Positions 8,373 to 17,472 are shown, counted from the stretch's first letter. The stretch: 64,000 nt of DNA from DASXMR01 sp036495525 (GCA_036495525.1 DASXMR010000060.1:62001-126000), one strand, 5' to 3'. Numbers and translations: made by a program. The notes: generated by a model from the letters alone, not told the origin.

Positions 8373-9187
8373 CGGGTCACCTCAAGATCGTCTCAACGGC
8401 GGCCGTACCCGGTGATGACGCAGCCGAAAACCTGGATGGGCGGGCCGTGCGCTAGCCGCCCCAGCACGGGCCAGGAACCCTGATTTCGCAGGTCACGAAG
8501 CCGGGCTGGCCGGCCGTCTTTAGACTTTTCGCCAGAATTCGGCATGCATAGTCGATATGCTGCTTCCGCTCCGTATGTACCGCCGCGTCACCCCTACCGC
8601 GCCGGACGACGCCTCCTGATGGCCTAGTCCGCCGCGGGAGAGGCAGGATATAAATGATCTTGAAGGACGCCACCGTCCCGGCCGGACAGCCCTCACCCGG
8701 CAGCGCCAGGGACGGCATTCCCCGCAGATCAGCGGACTTTGCCCGCGCCGACCCGCGCAGGCCCGAGGCCGCTGCGCAGTACTGCCGCTACCACGCTGCT
8801 GGCGCTCTGTGAGCGCTGCACGAGGCGCGTCCCGCCCCGTCGTCGTGCTGGCTGCTCGGCCGCGCCCCCGCGCGCCGTCATCGCGGCGCGCGCTGACCAG
8901 GCTGCCGGACCGCGCAGATCCCGCGCCGTCTGCCGCGGGCCGCCGGCGCAGGCCAATCCACATCGCCAGCTTTCCGTTAGCCGGTCGGTAGTCGACAGCG
9001 CGCCCGCCGTCTGGATCTGTTGCGGCCAGGAAGAGCCGCGAGCCAACGGGCAGCTATCGCGTCGGCGTTCAGCGCAGCACGCCACGCCCGGTGCCATCGC
9101 TGCTGATCCGGACCGGACGGTCAGCGCGCCGCTAGGACGGCTGCCAGCCAGCCGTCACATCACCTGCACGCAACAGAAGGGTTCACC
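8373..9187. other. 815-bp region without a convincing gene
   Basis: No frame has protein-like composition across this stretch. The part at 8505-8660 is relatively AT-rich and may hold promoters. On the minus strand, 8393-8491 encodes a peptide ending GPPIQVFGCVITGYGRR followed by TGA, which could be the remnant C-terminus of a polysaccharide-related protein. On the plus strand, an ATG at 8654 with AGAGG about 11 bases upstream opens a 52-codon frame (MILKDATVPAGQPSPGS...) ending at TGA 8810-8812; its reality is doubtful. The remainder looks like a long leader of the secreted glycosidase gene or decayed coding sequence. Confidence 0.4.
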
Positions 9188-10885
9188 ATGCGCAGAATTA
9201 CCGGCGGCATGGCGGCAGCGATCCTCGGTACCGTTCTCGCCACGGCCGCATGCGGCGTCTCAGGCAGCGCCGCGCTCGGTAGCAGCAGCGGAGGCAGCGC
9301 GCCGGCCAGGGCGGGAAGCACCGGCTCCGCCGCTGCCCAGGCCGTCACGGGTCACGGCAACGCAACACCGGCCCGAACTTCTCGTACCGCCGCAGTTAGC
9401 GGCTCGACGCAGACGACGCCTCAGGTCAGCGCCGAAGCCTCGGCCGGGGTCCAGGCAGGAAACACGAAGCTCATGCTCATCGATCAGAACAGCAGGGCGT
9501 ATGACTGGGCCACCGTCGCGCCGCGATACGCCGCGATCAACCTGAACGACTGGAACGCGAACTGGATCTCCCAGATCAGGTCGGCAAATCCGGACGCCAA
9601 GATCCTTGTCTATAAGGATCTCACCTCCACGCGCGAGGACGACTGCGGCGCGAATCCGGCTGGCGGCTCACCCTGCATTGTCAACGGGGTCATCTGCCCG
9701 CCGGGCACCAATGACGCAAGGTACTTCGCGGGCGGTCTCGGTTTCTGCACGGCGTGGCGGGCAGACCCTGCCTGGTTCCTGACCACGAGCGGCGCCCCTG
9801 CGACGGCATCGACACCGCCGTCCCAGCTGGTCAGCGAGTCGGGATTTCCCACCCAGTACATGATGGATTACGGCAGTGCGAGCTACCAGCGCGCGTGGCT
9901 GTCGACCGTCAAAGCAGATGTGCAGGCCAACGGCTGGTCAGGAGTACTGGCCGACAACGCCATCAACAGGGCTGCAGAATATGGCCGGAACGGCAATCCG
10001 GCTTCGGCCAGGTATCCCAGTGATTCGGCGGCTCAGGCAGCAATGGCAGCCATGCTCGGCGTCGTGGGACCAGGACTTACCAGTGCCGGCCTGGAGATCA
10101 TTCCGAATCTCGGATACAACAACCTGTATCCGGGGCTCTGGGCTGCCTGGCTGCCTGACGTCAGCGGGCTCATGGATGAGTGGTCCTACTTCTGGCCGGG
10201 AAACGGAGCCGAGGGCAGCAGCTCGAGCGCCTGGGGCCCGTGGATGGAGCCGGAAGTGCGCGCTTGCGCCAGCGCGGGCAAGCAGTGCTTCTTCCACTTC
10301 GGGGACCATAGCCAGGCCCTGACGTCCGGTCAGGCGTCGTTCGCGCTGGCGAGCTACCTGCTCTACGCAGACGGCAGCTCATACATCGAGTTCGCAGGCG
10401 ACGGCCCGAGTGATCCGCAGACCACGCTGGGTGCGGCGGTGGGGTCAGCAACCGAGAACGCGGCGGGCGTGTACACCCGCGACTTCACCAACGGCGTTGT
10501 CACGGTCAACCCGGCAGCGGGGACTGGCAGCATCACCAGCTCGCCTGCCGCCCCGGGCCCATCGCCAAGTCCATCGCCCAGCCCGTCGCCCAGCCCGTCG
10601 CCGGCCGGCAGTAAGCCGACGACGGCGCCGGCGAACCTGACTAGTCACCAGGTGACGGCGACGAGCGCGGTGGTCAGCTGGGCCGCAGTCAAGGGGGCTA
10701 CTGCCTACCGGCTGCAGCTGTGGAAGGACGCGTCCGGGTTCCTGATCAACCGGAAGGTCAGCAGGCTCTCCTTCCGGATAACCGGCCTTGTCCCGCATAC
10801 CTATTACGGCTGGCGGGTGACGGCGGTGAACGCCGCAGGCACCGGCCCGTGGGCTGCGGACCACTCCTTCATCACCGGGCGATGA
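9188..10885 (+). CDS. Secreted GHL15-like glycoside hydrolase with Ser-Pro linker and fibronectin type III domain
   Basis: The frame encodes 565 residues. An N-terminal signal with a hydrophobic core ends in VLATAACGVSG, a possible lipobox, so it is secreted and perhaps lipid-anchored. Residues about 95-440 resemble a TIM-barrel of the GHL15-like group (PF14885 type): KLMLIDQNSRAYDW, ISQIRSANPDAKILVYKD, WSGVLADNAIN, IPNLGYNN and DEWSYFWPG, with conserved acidic residues at strand ends. A Ser-Pro repeat linker (10551-10605) joins a C-terminal FnIII domain of about 85 residues (TAPANLTSHQVTATSAVVSW to the end). Such proteins are thought to hydrolyse or bind extracellular polysaccharide; the substrate is unknown. 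It stands alone after a long leader, next to the polysaccharide genes, and is followed by a strong hairpin. Confidence 0.75.
   Translation: MRRITGGMAAAILGTVLATAACGVSGSAALGSSSGGSAPARAGSTGSAAAQAVTGHGNATPARTSRTAAVSGSTQTTPQVSAEASAGVQAGNTKLMLIDQNSRAYDWATVAPRYAAINLNDWNANWISQIRSANPDAKILVYKDLTSTREDDCGANPAGGSPCIVNGVICPPGTNDARYFAGGLGFCTAWRADPAWFLTTSGAPATASTPPSQLVSESGFPTQYMMDYGSASYQRAWLSTVKADVQANGWSGVLADNAINRAAEYGRNGNPASARYPSDSAAQAAMAAMLGVVGPGLTSAGLEIIPNLGYNNLYPGLWAAWLPDVSGLMDEWSYFWPGNGAEGSSSSAWGPWMEPEVRACASAGKQCFFHFGDHSQALTSGQASFALASYLLYADGSSYIEFAGDGPSDPQTTLGAAVGSATENAAGVYTRDFTNGVVTVNPAAGTGSITSSPAAPGPSPSPSPSPSPSPSPAGSKPTTAPANLTSHQVTATSAVVSWAAVKGATAYRLQLWKDASGFLINRKVSRLSFRITGLVPHTYYGWRVTAVNAAGTGPWAADHSFITGR
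10551..10605 (+). repeat. Ser-Pro codon repeat encoding the interdomain linker
   Basis: Repeats of the six-base unit coding Ser-Pro (variants of CCSAGY) run from about 10558 to 10600 inside the secreted glycosidase gene. It encodes a flexible extracellular linker between the barrel and the FnIII domain, and could change length by slippage. Confidence 0.8.
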
Positions 10886-11006
10886 CCTCAAAGTCATGCC
10901 CTCCTCAGCCCGGTCGTGAGCGCGAACACCCGCTAGGTTCGCGGCGGACTGGAGCTAGAGGTGATCAGCGCCGGTTCCGCAGCTGAGGCCGGCCCGCTTG
11001 GCCGGT

Positions 11007-11049
11007 GGCCCTGCGGCGCGCCGCTAACTGAAAGGCGCGTCGCAGGGCC
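11007..11049. terminator. Strong stem-loop, probable terminator of the glycosidase transcript
   Basis: Left arm 11007-11022 and right arm 11034-11049 pair over 16 bp with a single G-U wobble; the loop 11023-11033 is GCTAACTGAAA. There is no U tract, which is common for high-GC actinobacterial terminators. It lies about 120 bp downstream of the glycosidase stop and before nnr. Confidence 0.65.
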
Positions 11050-11301
11050 CGGCGGCACCGGCCCCAGGACCCGGGCACGGTTGCCTCGGCGCCAGGCTTA
11101 TCGATAGCCGCCGACGGCGGGGCGTCAGCGCCCGGCGCGCTTGCGCATGCGACGGGCTGGTCGGGACTGCCGTACGTGCCGAGGCCGCACCGGGTGGTGC
11201 CATGGCAGGCTTGACGCATGCTCACGAGCCTCAGTGCCGACCTCGCTGATGTCTCCCGGCCCGCCCTTGCGTCGCGGCGAGCGCCTGCGCAGAACCGGCG
11301 C

Positions 11302-11322
11302 CTGTTCGCTGATAGCGAACAG
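11302..11322. promoter_or_regulatory. Perfect inverted repeat, possible operator
   Basis: CTGTTCGCT (11302-11310) and AGCGAACAG (11314-11322) form a perfect 9-bp-arm palindrome around GAT. It lies about 270 bp upstream of nnr and could be a protein-binding site or a small hairpin; no known regulator is assigned. Confidence 0.35.
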
Positions 11323-11358
11323 GACAGGGATCCGTCGCCCGCCCGCTACGCCTGGCCG

Positions 11359-11424
11359 GCGGGTATCTCGGCGGCGTCCACCGGCCTGCTCGCGGGTATC
11401 TCGGCGGCGTCGATCGGCCTGCTC
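11359..11424 (+). repeat. Two tandem 33-bp repeats
   Basis: Positions 11359-11391 and 11392-11424 are near-identical (two differences) and in one frame encode AGISAASTGLL and AGISAASIGLL. The length is a multiple of three, so the duplication would keep a reading frame open. Confidence 0.75.
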
Positions 11425-11588
11425 GCGGCTGGCCCGGCGGCCGTGCTGACTGAGCGCAACGACTGCCAGCAGCCCCGCCGGGCGACCGAATGCCTGGCTG
11501 CGGGCGCGGCTGGCCCGGCTGGGAGATGCATGCCGCCGGCGGACCGCAGTGGTGCGGCCCTGAGCCTCGCGACGGCGGTGACGCGCAG

Positions 11589-13094
11589 ATGAGAAACGCA
11601 TACCAGGTCGCCGACGTCCGCGCCGCGGAGCAGGAGCTGATGGCCGGGGTGCCGCCCGGCGCGCTGATGAGCCGGGCCGCGGCCGGCCTCGCTGCGGCCA
11701 GCGCCACCCTGCTCGGACAGGTCTACGGGGCCCGGGTGGCGATACTCGCGGGCAGCGGCGACAACGGCGGGGACGCGCTCTTCGCCGGTGCGCTGCTGGC
11801 CCGCCGGGGCGCTGCGGTCACCGCGATCTCCGCTGCCGACCGGATGCACCCCGGGGGATCTGCCGCGCTCCGCGCGGCTGGCGGCCGGCTGGCGCCGGCC
11901 GCGGATCAGAGCGCCTGCGATGACCTGGATCGGGCCGACCTGATCATCGACGGCCTGCTCGGCATCGGCGGCCGTGGCGGCCTGCGCGAGCCCGCGGCGG
12001 GACTGGCGGCACGGGCGGCAAGGGCCAGGTCGTGCGGCGCGCAGGTGGTGGCGGTCGACCTGCCAAGCGGCGTGGACGCCGATACCGGCGAGGTGCCGGG
12101 CGCCGCGGTTCGCGCGGACGTGACGGTGACGTTCGGGACCTGGAAGCCCGGCCTGCTGGTCGACCCCGGCGCCAGCCTGGCCGGAGCTGCCCACCTGGTC
12201 GACATCGGCCTCGGGCCGCACCTTACCGAGCCTGCGGTGACCGCGCTCCAGGCCGCCGACGTAGCGGGGCTGCTGCCGGCAGCCGGACCAGAGTCGGACA
12301 AGTACCGCCGCGGCGTGCTCGGCATCGTGGCCGGCAGCTCGCGGTACAGCGGTGCCGCGGTGCTGGCCTCCGGGGGCGCGATCCGCGGCGGGGCCGGCAT
12401 GGTCCGGCTGGTTTCCGCGCCGCAGGTACTGGACGTCGTGCGCCAGCACTGGCCGGAGGCCGTGCTGACACCCGCCGACCCGGACGCTGCCGGGCAGACG
12501 GTGCAGACGGCGGGCCGGGTGCAGGCCTGGGTCGCCGGACCTGGCATGGGCACCGGCGACGACGCGGCAGACCTGTTGGCGGCCGTGCTGCACACCAGCG
12601 TCCCGGTCCTGGTGGACGCCGACGGGATCACCCTGCTGGCCGAGCACCGCGAGCTGCTTGACCGGCGCGCGCCGACGCTGATCACCCCGCATGCTGGCGA
12701 GCTGGCGAGGCTGACGGGCGCCGACCGCGCGGACATCGAGGCCAGGCGGCTGCACCACGTGACCGCGGCTGCCGCCGAGCTGGGCGTGACCGTGCTGCTG
12801 AAAGGCTCGACCACGCTCATCGCGTCAGCTGTGCCAGGGCGCCAGGTGCTGGTCAACGCCACCGGTACCCCCCGGCTCGCCACCGCCGGGTCGGGCGACG
12901 TGCTGTCCGGCCTGGCCGGCGCGCTGATCGCGCAAGGCGTCGAAATCCAGCACGCCGCGGCGGCCGCCGCGTACCTGCACGGCATCGCCGGCCGGCAAGC
13001 CGCCGACGGCGCGCCGATCGGCGCGCAGGACATTATCGGCTGGCTGCCGGCCGCCTTCCGGGGCGTCGCTGCCGCCGCACAAGACCAGGCCTAG
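11589..13094 (+). CDS. nnr: Bifunctional NAD(P)H-hydrate epimerase / ADP-dependent (S)-NAD(P)H-hydrate dehydratase
   Basis: This 501-residue enzyme repairs damaged, hydrated NAD(P)H in the cytoplasm. The N-terminal YjeF epimerase domain (about residues 1-215) has VAILAGSGDNGGDALFAG and VAVDLPSGVDADTGEVPG. The C-terminal ribokinase-fold dehydratase (about 225-495) has AWVAGPGMGTGDDA, TLITPHAGELARL and the catalytic-loop GTPRLATAGSGDVLSGLAG. I chose the ATG at 11589 because MRNAYQVADVRAAE matches the usual start of the family; the open frame continues 33 codons upstream without a good start. In actinomycetes nnr commonly lies just upstream of alr, and here only a convergent peptidase gene intervenes. 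Confidence 0.93.
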   Translation: MRNAYQVADVRAAEQELMAGVPPGALMSRAAAGLAAASATLLGQVYGARVAILAGSGDNGGDALFAGALLARRGAAVTAISAADRMHPGGSAALRAAGGRLAPAADQSACDDLDRADLIIDGLLGIGGRGGLREPAAGLAARAARARSCGAQVVAVDLPSGVDADTGEVPGAAVRADVTVTFGTWKPGLLVDPGASLAGAAHLVDIGLGPHLTEPAVTALQAADVAGLLPAAGPESDKYRRGVLGIVAGSSRYSGAAVLASGGAIRGGAGMVRLVSAPQVLDVVRQHWPEAVLTPADPDAAGQTVQTAGRVQAWVAGPGMGTGDDAADLLAAVLHTSVPVLVDADGITLLAEHRELLDRRAPTLITPHAGELARLTGADRADIEARRLHHVTAAAAELGVTVLLKGSTTLIASAVPGRQVLVNATGTPRLATAGSGDVLSGLAGALIAQGVEIQHAAAAAAYLHGIAGRQAADGAPIGAQDIIGWLPAAFRGVAAAAQDQA

Positions 13095-13133
13095 CGGCCT
13101 GCTCCGCCGCAACGGCCTCGTTCATCCAGGCAG

Positions 13134-14993
13134 TCAGCCGGCCGGGTCAGCCGCGGCACGGCCGCCAAGGTGGTCGGCGAGGAAGCGCTCTGCCGCGCGG
13201 TAGAAGCGCAGCCGGTTCTCCGGCTTCGCGAAGCCGTGCCCTTCGTCGGGGAAGAGCATGTACTCGTGAGCTATGCCGGCCCGTTGCAGGGCCGCGACGA
13301 TCTGCTCCGACTCGGCCTGCTTGACCCGTGGATCGTTGGCGCCCTGGACGATCAGCAGCGGAATCCTGATCTGGTCGGCCCGCGACAGGGGAGACCGTGA
13401 CCAGAGGAAATCCTCGTCAGTTTCCGGGTTGCCGAGCCTGCGGTGGAAGGTGGCGATCATCGGCGCCCAGTACGGCGGGATGGTCTCGATCAGCGTCTTC
13501 AAGTTCGACGGGCCGACGATGTCCACCGCGCAGCGGTAGACGTCCGGGGTGAAGGCCGCGCCGGCCAGCGCGGCGTAGCCGCCGTAAGAGCCGCCGTAAA
13601 TGCCAACCCTGGCCGGGTCGGCCCAGCCCTGACTGACCGCGTGCGCCACCGCGTCGGTCAGGTCGTCCTGCATCCGGCCGCCCCATTCGCGGTCGCCCGC
13701 GTTGATGAAGGCCTTGCCATATCCGGTCGAGCCCCGGTAGTTGACCTGCAGGGACAGGTACCCGCGGTTGGCGAGCCACTGCGCCTCCGGATGGAAGCCC
13801 CAGGAATCACGCGTCCACGGGCCGCCATGCACGTTGAGCACGGCCGGCAGACCTGACCGGCCAGCGCCGGGCGGGAATGTCGCGTAGCCGTGGATGACCT
13901 GGCCGTCCCTGGCGGTGAAGGAGAACGGCTCCATCGAGGCCAGCTCGTAGCCAGCCAGCGCAGGCTGATGCTCGAACAGGAACCGCCCGGTCCGGCTCGA
14001 CCGGTCGTAGCCGAAGAACGGCACCGGCCCCGAGTCATTGGTAAAGGAGACCAGCCAGGTCGAGTCCGCGTCGTCGGCATCGGAGATGATCGGATCGCCA
14101 TGATGCAGCGCCCGGATCGCCGCCACGTCGGCCGCGACTGACGGGTCGAGCACGACATACTCGGAGCGCTCCTTGAGCAGCGTGACGATCTGCGGCTCGC
14201 GGGTGTCAGGGTGCACCCGCACGTCGCTCACATCAGCCTCCTGGTCGCCGGCCAGCACCTGCTGCGCGCCGGTCGCCAGGTCGATGCGCACCAGCTGGCC
14301 GGTCTGCGCGCCAACTGAGCTGACCGCCAGCAGTGAGCTGCCGTCCTCACTGAAGCAGAGCGGCGCCGTGGTCATCGCGTCGTCGGCGGCGATGTCCAGC
14401 AGCTGCCTCCACTCGCTCGCCTCGTCGTCGCGCACGTGCAGGATCATGCCGCCGTCGGGCTTGGGCGCGAGGCCAGCCCTGACCTGCAGCTGGCTGTCGG
14501 CGAGCCAGGCGAGGAAGCCAGGATTCTGCGCCTGCCTGACCAGCTCGCCGGTCACCAGGTCGAGCCGGTAGACGTCGTGCAGCGCAGCGTTGTCCTTGTT
14601 CAGCCCGATCAGGATCTCGGTCGGGAACTTGCGTTCCATCGCGATCAGGTTCGCCTGCACGCCAGCGAACGGGGTGAGGTCGCGCCGCTGCATGGTCTGC
14701 AGGTCGACGTCGTGCAGCCGCCAGTTTTCGTCGCCACCGGTGTCCTGCAGGTACAGCAGGTGCCTGCCGTCGTGCGCCCAGGCGAACATCCGGATGCCGC
14801 GATCGGTGTCGTCGGTCACGACCGCTGCCTGGTCCCAGCCCACCCCGCCTTCGGCGCTGACCGGCGCGAGCCAGATGTTCAGCACTTCCTCGTGCGGTGC
14901 CAGCCAGGCCAGCTGCGTGCCGTCGGGGGAGATCCGCGGCCGGACCCGCTCCGGATTGCCGAACAGGACCTGCAGTGGGATGAGATCAGCCAT
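13134..14993 (-). CDS. S9 family serine peptidase (prolyl oligopeptidase/acylaminoacyl-peptidase type)
   Basis: The frame encodes 619 residues. A beta-propeller half (about 1-360, with LAWLAPHEEVLN, MFAWAHDGRHLLYL and LLAVSSVG blades) precedes an alpha/beta-hydrolase half. The nucleophile elbow is GGSYGGY near residue 470, the catalytic Asp lies in GANDPRVKQ near 551 and the His in DEGHGF near 585. No signal peptide is seen, so it is probably cytoplasmic and trims oligopeptides or N-acyl peptides. The ATG at 14993 begins MADLIPLQVLFGNPERVRP, typical of the family; the open frame upstream is the antisense of alr. It runs opposite to its neighbours, between nnr and alr. Confidence 0.9.
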   Translation of the reverse strand: MADLIPLQVLFGNPERVRPRISPDGTQLAWLAPHEEVLNIWLAPVSAEGGVGWDQAAVVTDDTDRGIRMFAWAHDGRHLLYLQDTGGDENWRLHDVDLQTMQRRDLTPFAGVQANLIAMERKFPTEILIGLNKDNAALHDVYRLDLVTGELVRQAQNPGFLAWLADSQLQVRAGLAPKPDGGMILHVRDDEASEWRQLLDIAADDAMTTAPLCFSEDGSSLLAVSSVGAQTGQLVRIDLATGAQQVLAGDQEADVSDVRVHPDTREPQIVTLLKERSEYVVLDPSVAADVAAIRALHHGDPIISDADDADSTWLVSFTNDSGPVPFFGYDRSSRTGRFLFEHQPALAGYELASMEPFSFTARDGQVIHGYATFPPGAGRSGLPAVLNVHGGPWTRDSWGFHPEAQWLANRGYLSLQVNYRGSTGYGKAFINAGDREWGGRMQDDLTDAVAHAVSQGWADPARVGIYGGSYGGYAALAGAAFTPDVYRCAVDIVGPSNLKTLIETIPPYWAPMIATFHRRLGNPETDEDFLWSRSPLSRADQIRIPLLIVQGANDPRVKQAESEQIVAALQRAGIAHEYMLFPDEGHGFAKPENRLRFYRAAERFLADHLGGRAAADPAG

Positions 14994-15077
14994 CGGACCA
15001 CCGTAGCGAAGCGCGCCGGGCGGTGCGCGCGACCGGCCGGGCCGGGCAGCGGCGGCCGGCTGGCAGACTTGACCTCC

Positions 15078-16352
15078 ATGGACGGTCATCCGGAAGCGCT
15101 CATCGACGTGGGCGCGATCAGGAGCAATGTGTCCGCGCTCGTCCGGCACGTAGGCGCCGCGCAGCTCATGGCGGTGGTCAAGTCCGACGGCTACGGCCAC
15201 GGGATGGTGCCGACCGCCACGGCAGCGCTGGCCGGCGGGGCGAGCTGGCTCGGTGTCGCCCATATCGACGACGGGATCGCGCTGCGCCAGGCGGGCTTCA
15301 CCGTGCCGGTGCTCTGCCTGCTTGGCGCCCAGGACGCCGCGCACGAGCTGGCAGTGCGGGGCGACATCGACCTGTCGGCGGGCTCGACCGCCCTGGTCGC
15401 CCAGATCGCTGCCGCGGCCGCCCGGGCCGGCCGCCCGGCCAGGCTGCACCTGAAGATCGACACGGGCATGTCCAGGGGCGGCGCGATCGCCAGCAGCTGG
15501 CCGGACGTCGTCGCGGCCGCGCTGCAGGCACAGTCGGCCGGGCAGGTCAGCATCGTCGGGATCTGGTCGCATTTCGCGTGCGCCGACATGCCCGGCCATC
15601 CGTCCATCGAGGCACAGCTGTCAGCCTTCCGCGACGCGGTCGCGCTCGCCGAGCAGGCCGGGGCGACGCCTGAGGTACGGCACATGGCCAATACCCCCGC
15701 CACGCTCACGCTGCCTGACTCGTGGTTCGACCTGGTCAGGCCCGGCGGCGCGATCGTCGGGCTGTCGACGCTGCCTGGCGGCCCGCCGGACTGGCTGCGC
15801 CCGGCCATGACGGTGCGAGCCCGGCTCGTGCAGGTCAAGCGGGTGCTGGCCGGGACTGGCGTCTCGTACGGGCTGAGGTACACCACGAGCGCCGACGCCA
15901 ACCTCGGCCTGGTCCCCCTCGGCTACAACGAGGGCATCCCGCGGCACGCCTCGGGCACCGCCCAGGCGCTGATCCGCGGCCGGCGCTGGACGATCTCCGG
16001 CACCGTCTGCATGAATCAGGTGGTGTTCGACCTCGGCGACGAGCCGGCCGAACCCGGCGACGCGGTCGTGCTGTTCGGGCCCGGTGATCGCGGCGAGCCC
16101 ACGGCGCAGGAATGGGCGGATGCGCTGGGCACGCTGTCCTACGAGATCGTCACGAGGTTCACCGGCAAAATCCCCAGAAGTTACGCTGGAGCAGCCGGAA
16201 CGAGGGATGCGGCGCTGGCCGGGTCCGCTGCGGGGGGAAACCACGCCCGCCGCGAGGCCGGGCAGCCCGGCGAGCAGCAAGCCCCGGCGTCGGCTCGCAG
16301 CCGGGCCGGGCGCGCAGCAGCGCGGCGGGCGGCTGTCGCTCCCGGTTCCTGA
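15078..16352 (+). CDS. alr: Alanine racemase
   Basis: PLP enzyme that converts L- to D-alanine for peptidoglycan. The PLP lysine is in MAVVKSDGYGHG (Lys35), the second catalytic base in VSYGLRY (Tyr near residue 263), and WTISGTVCMNQVVFDL is the conserved C-terminal-domain motif. At 424 residues it is about 45 longer than usual: after YEIVTRFTGKIPRSY the frame continues with a Gly/Ala/Arg-rich tail to 16352, only 32 bp before the next gene. The tail may be an unstructured extension or a lost stop. It heads the alr-hydrolase-tsaE cluster also found in mycobacteria and streptomycetes. Confidence 0.93.
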   Translation: MDGHPEALIDVGAIRSNVSALVRHVGAAQLMAVVKSDGYGHGMVPTATAALAGGASWLGVAHIDDGIALRQAGFTVPVLCLLGAQDAAHELAVRGDIDLSAGSTALVAQIAAAAARAGRPARLHLKIDTGMSRGGAIASSWPDVVAAALQAQSAGQVSIVGIWSHFACADMPGHPSIEAQLSAFRDAVALAEQAGATPEVRHMANTPATLTLPDSWFDLVRPGGAIVGLSTLPGGPPDWLRPAMTVRARLVQVKRVLAGTGVSYGLRYTTSADANLGLVPLGYNEGIPRHASGTAQALIRGRRWTISGTVCMNQVVFDLGDEPAEPGDAVVLFGPGDRGEPTAQEWADALGTLSYEIVTRFTGKIPRSYAGAAGTRDAALAGSAAGGNHARREAGQPGEQQAPASARSRAGRAAARRAAVAPGS

Positions 16353-16384
16353 CGGCACGGCGCGCTGCCCGCCGACGGGGAGGG

Positions 16385-17470
16385 ATGATGATCAGCTGGC
16401 GACGGCTCACAAGCGTGGCCGGGCTGGCGGCTGGCGCTGCCGCGGCTGGTGCTGGCGTCGTGATCGCCGCGGAGAAGATCGCCGTGGGCAGGATCAGGCT
16501 GCGCCCCGACCCGGCCGCCGCCGAGCCGCTCGGCCAGCTGCACGGGCGCTCGCTCACGGTCCTGGCCAGCGACGGCGCTGCGCTGCACGCCGAGATAAGC
16601 GGACCGGACGATGCACCGGTCACGATCATCTTCAGCCACGGCTACGCGCTCAGCCAGGATGTCTGGCACTACCAGCGGGCCGCGCTGGCCGGGCAGCGGG
16701 TGGTCTGCTGGGATCAGCGCGGGCACGGCCGGTCAAGCCGGGCTGGCACGGACCGGGTCACCGTCGACCAGCTGGGCGCGGACCTGCACGCGGTGCTCAC
16801 CGCCACGGTGCCAGGCGACGGCCCGGTGGTGCTCGTCGGTCACTCGATGGGCGGCATGACCATCATGGCCCTGGCCGATCAGCATCCGGAGCTGTTCGGC
16901 AGCAAGGTCATCGGCATAGTGCTGATCTCCACTGCGGCGGCCGGGGTCGATCCGACAGCCTGGCTGCCAGCGCCGCTGCGGCCGGCCGCCAGGCAGGTCG
17001 CCCCTGCGATGCTGCGCGGAGCATCGCTCAGCCGCCCGGCCAGCATGATCGAGCGCGGCCGCCACGCCGCCGGTGACCTTGCCTTCCTCGGCACCCGGTT
17101 CATGGCATTCGGCGATCCCCAGGTCAGCCCAGCGATAGTGGACTACCTGGAGCGGATCATCCGGGCCACGCCGGTGACGGTGATCGCCGACTTCTACCTG
17201 GCGCTGCTCGGCCACGACAAGCTCAGCGCCCTGCCCGTGCTCGGCCGGGTGCCGGTCGTGGTGCTGATAGGCGACAGCGACCGGGTGGTCCCGGCCAGGT
17301 TCGGCGAGCAGGTCGCGGCCGCGATTCCCGGTGCTGACCTGCTGCGCGTGCCGGGCGCCGGGCACGCCCTGATCCTCGAGCGGCCGGCCCTGGCCAGCGA
17401 GGTGATCAGCGAGCTGACCAGCCGCGCGCTGGCGCGCAGCAAGTCGCGCGGGCACGGCGAGCCGGCCTAG
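16385..17470 (+). CDS. Alpha/beta hydrolase with N-terminal membrane anchor
   Basis: This 361-residue protein starts with a hydrophobic helix (SVAGLAAGAAAAGAGVV, about residues 10-28) and then has the alpha/beta-hydrolase core: the oxyanion region IFSHGYALSQDVW, VCWDQRGHGRSSRAG, nucleophile elbow VLVGHSMGGMTIMA, acid in GDSDRVVPARFG and His in GAGHALILERP. Two ATG codons (16385 and 16388) follow GGGGAGGG; the second has better spacing. The substrate is unknown. In actinomycetes a hydrolase of this kind often lies between alr and tsaE, and here it ends 2 bp before tsaE, which suggests cotranscription. Confidence 0.85.
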   Translation: MMISWRRLTSVAGLAAGAAAAGAGVVIAAEKIAVGRIRLRPDPAAAEPLGQLHGRSLTVLASDGAALHAEISGPDDAPVTIIFSHGYALSQDVWHYQRAALAGQRVVCWDQRGHGRSSRAGTDRVTVDQLGADLHAVLTATVPGDGPVVLVGHSMGGMTIMALADQHPELFGSKVIGIVLISTAAAGVDPTAWLPAPLRPAARQVAPAMLRGASLSRPASMIERGRHAAGDLAFLGTRFMAFGDPQVSPAIVDYLERIIRATPVTVIADFYLALLGHDKLSALPVLGRVPVVVLIGDSDRVVPARFGEQVAAAIPGADLLRVPGAGHALILERPALASEVISELTSRALARSKSRGHGEPA

Positions 17471-17472
17471 CC

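Larger units (their letters stand above)
10886..11588. other. 703-bp region without a secure gene; hairpin, palindrome and 33-bp tandem repeat
   Basis: Three structures stand out: a long GC-rich hairpin at 11007-11049, a perfect 9-bp-arm palindrome at 11302-11322, and two tandem 33-bp copies at 11359-11424. A plus-strand frame from ATG 11218 to 11592 (124 codons) spans the last two and overlaps the start of nnr, but its product lacks recognisable domains. The acpS gene that often precedes nnr in actinomycetes was looked for and not seen. Confidence 0.5.

Noticed and set aside
10886..11588. acpS gene expected near nnr
   Set aside because: Neither strand shows the holo-ACP synthase motifs in this interval.
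11218..11592. Plus-strand 124-codon frame as a gene
   Set aside because: It overlaps the nnr start, has no recognisable domain and no strong ribosome site; its repeat content is reported but it is not called as a gene.
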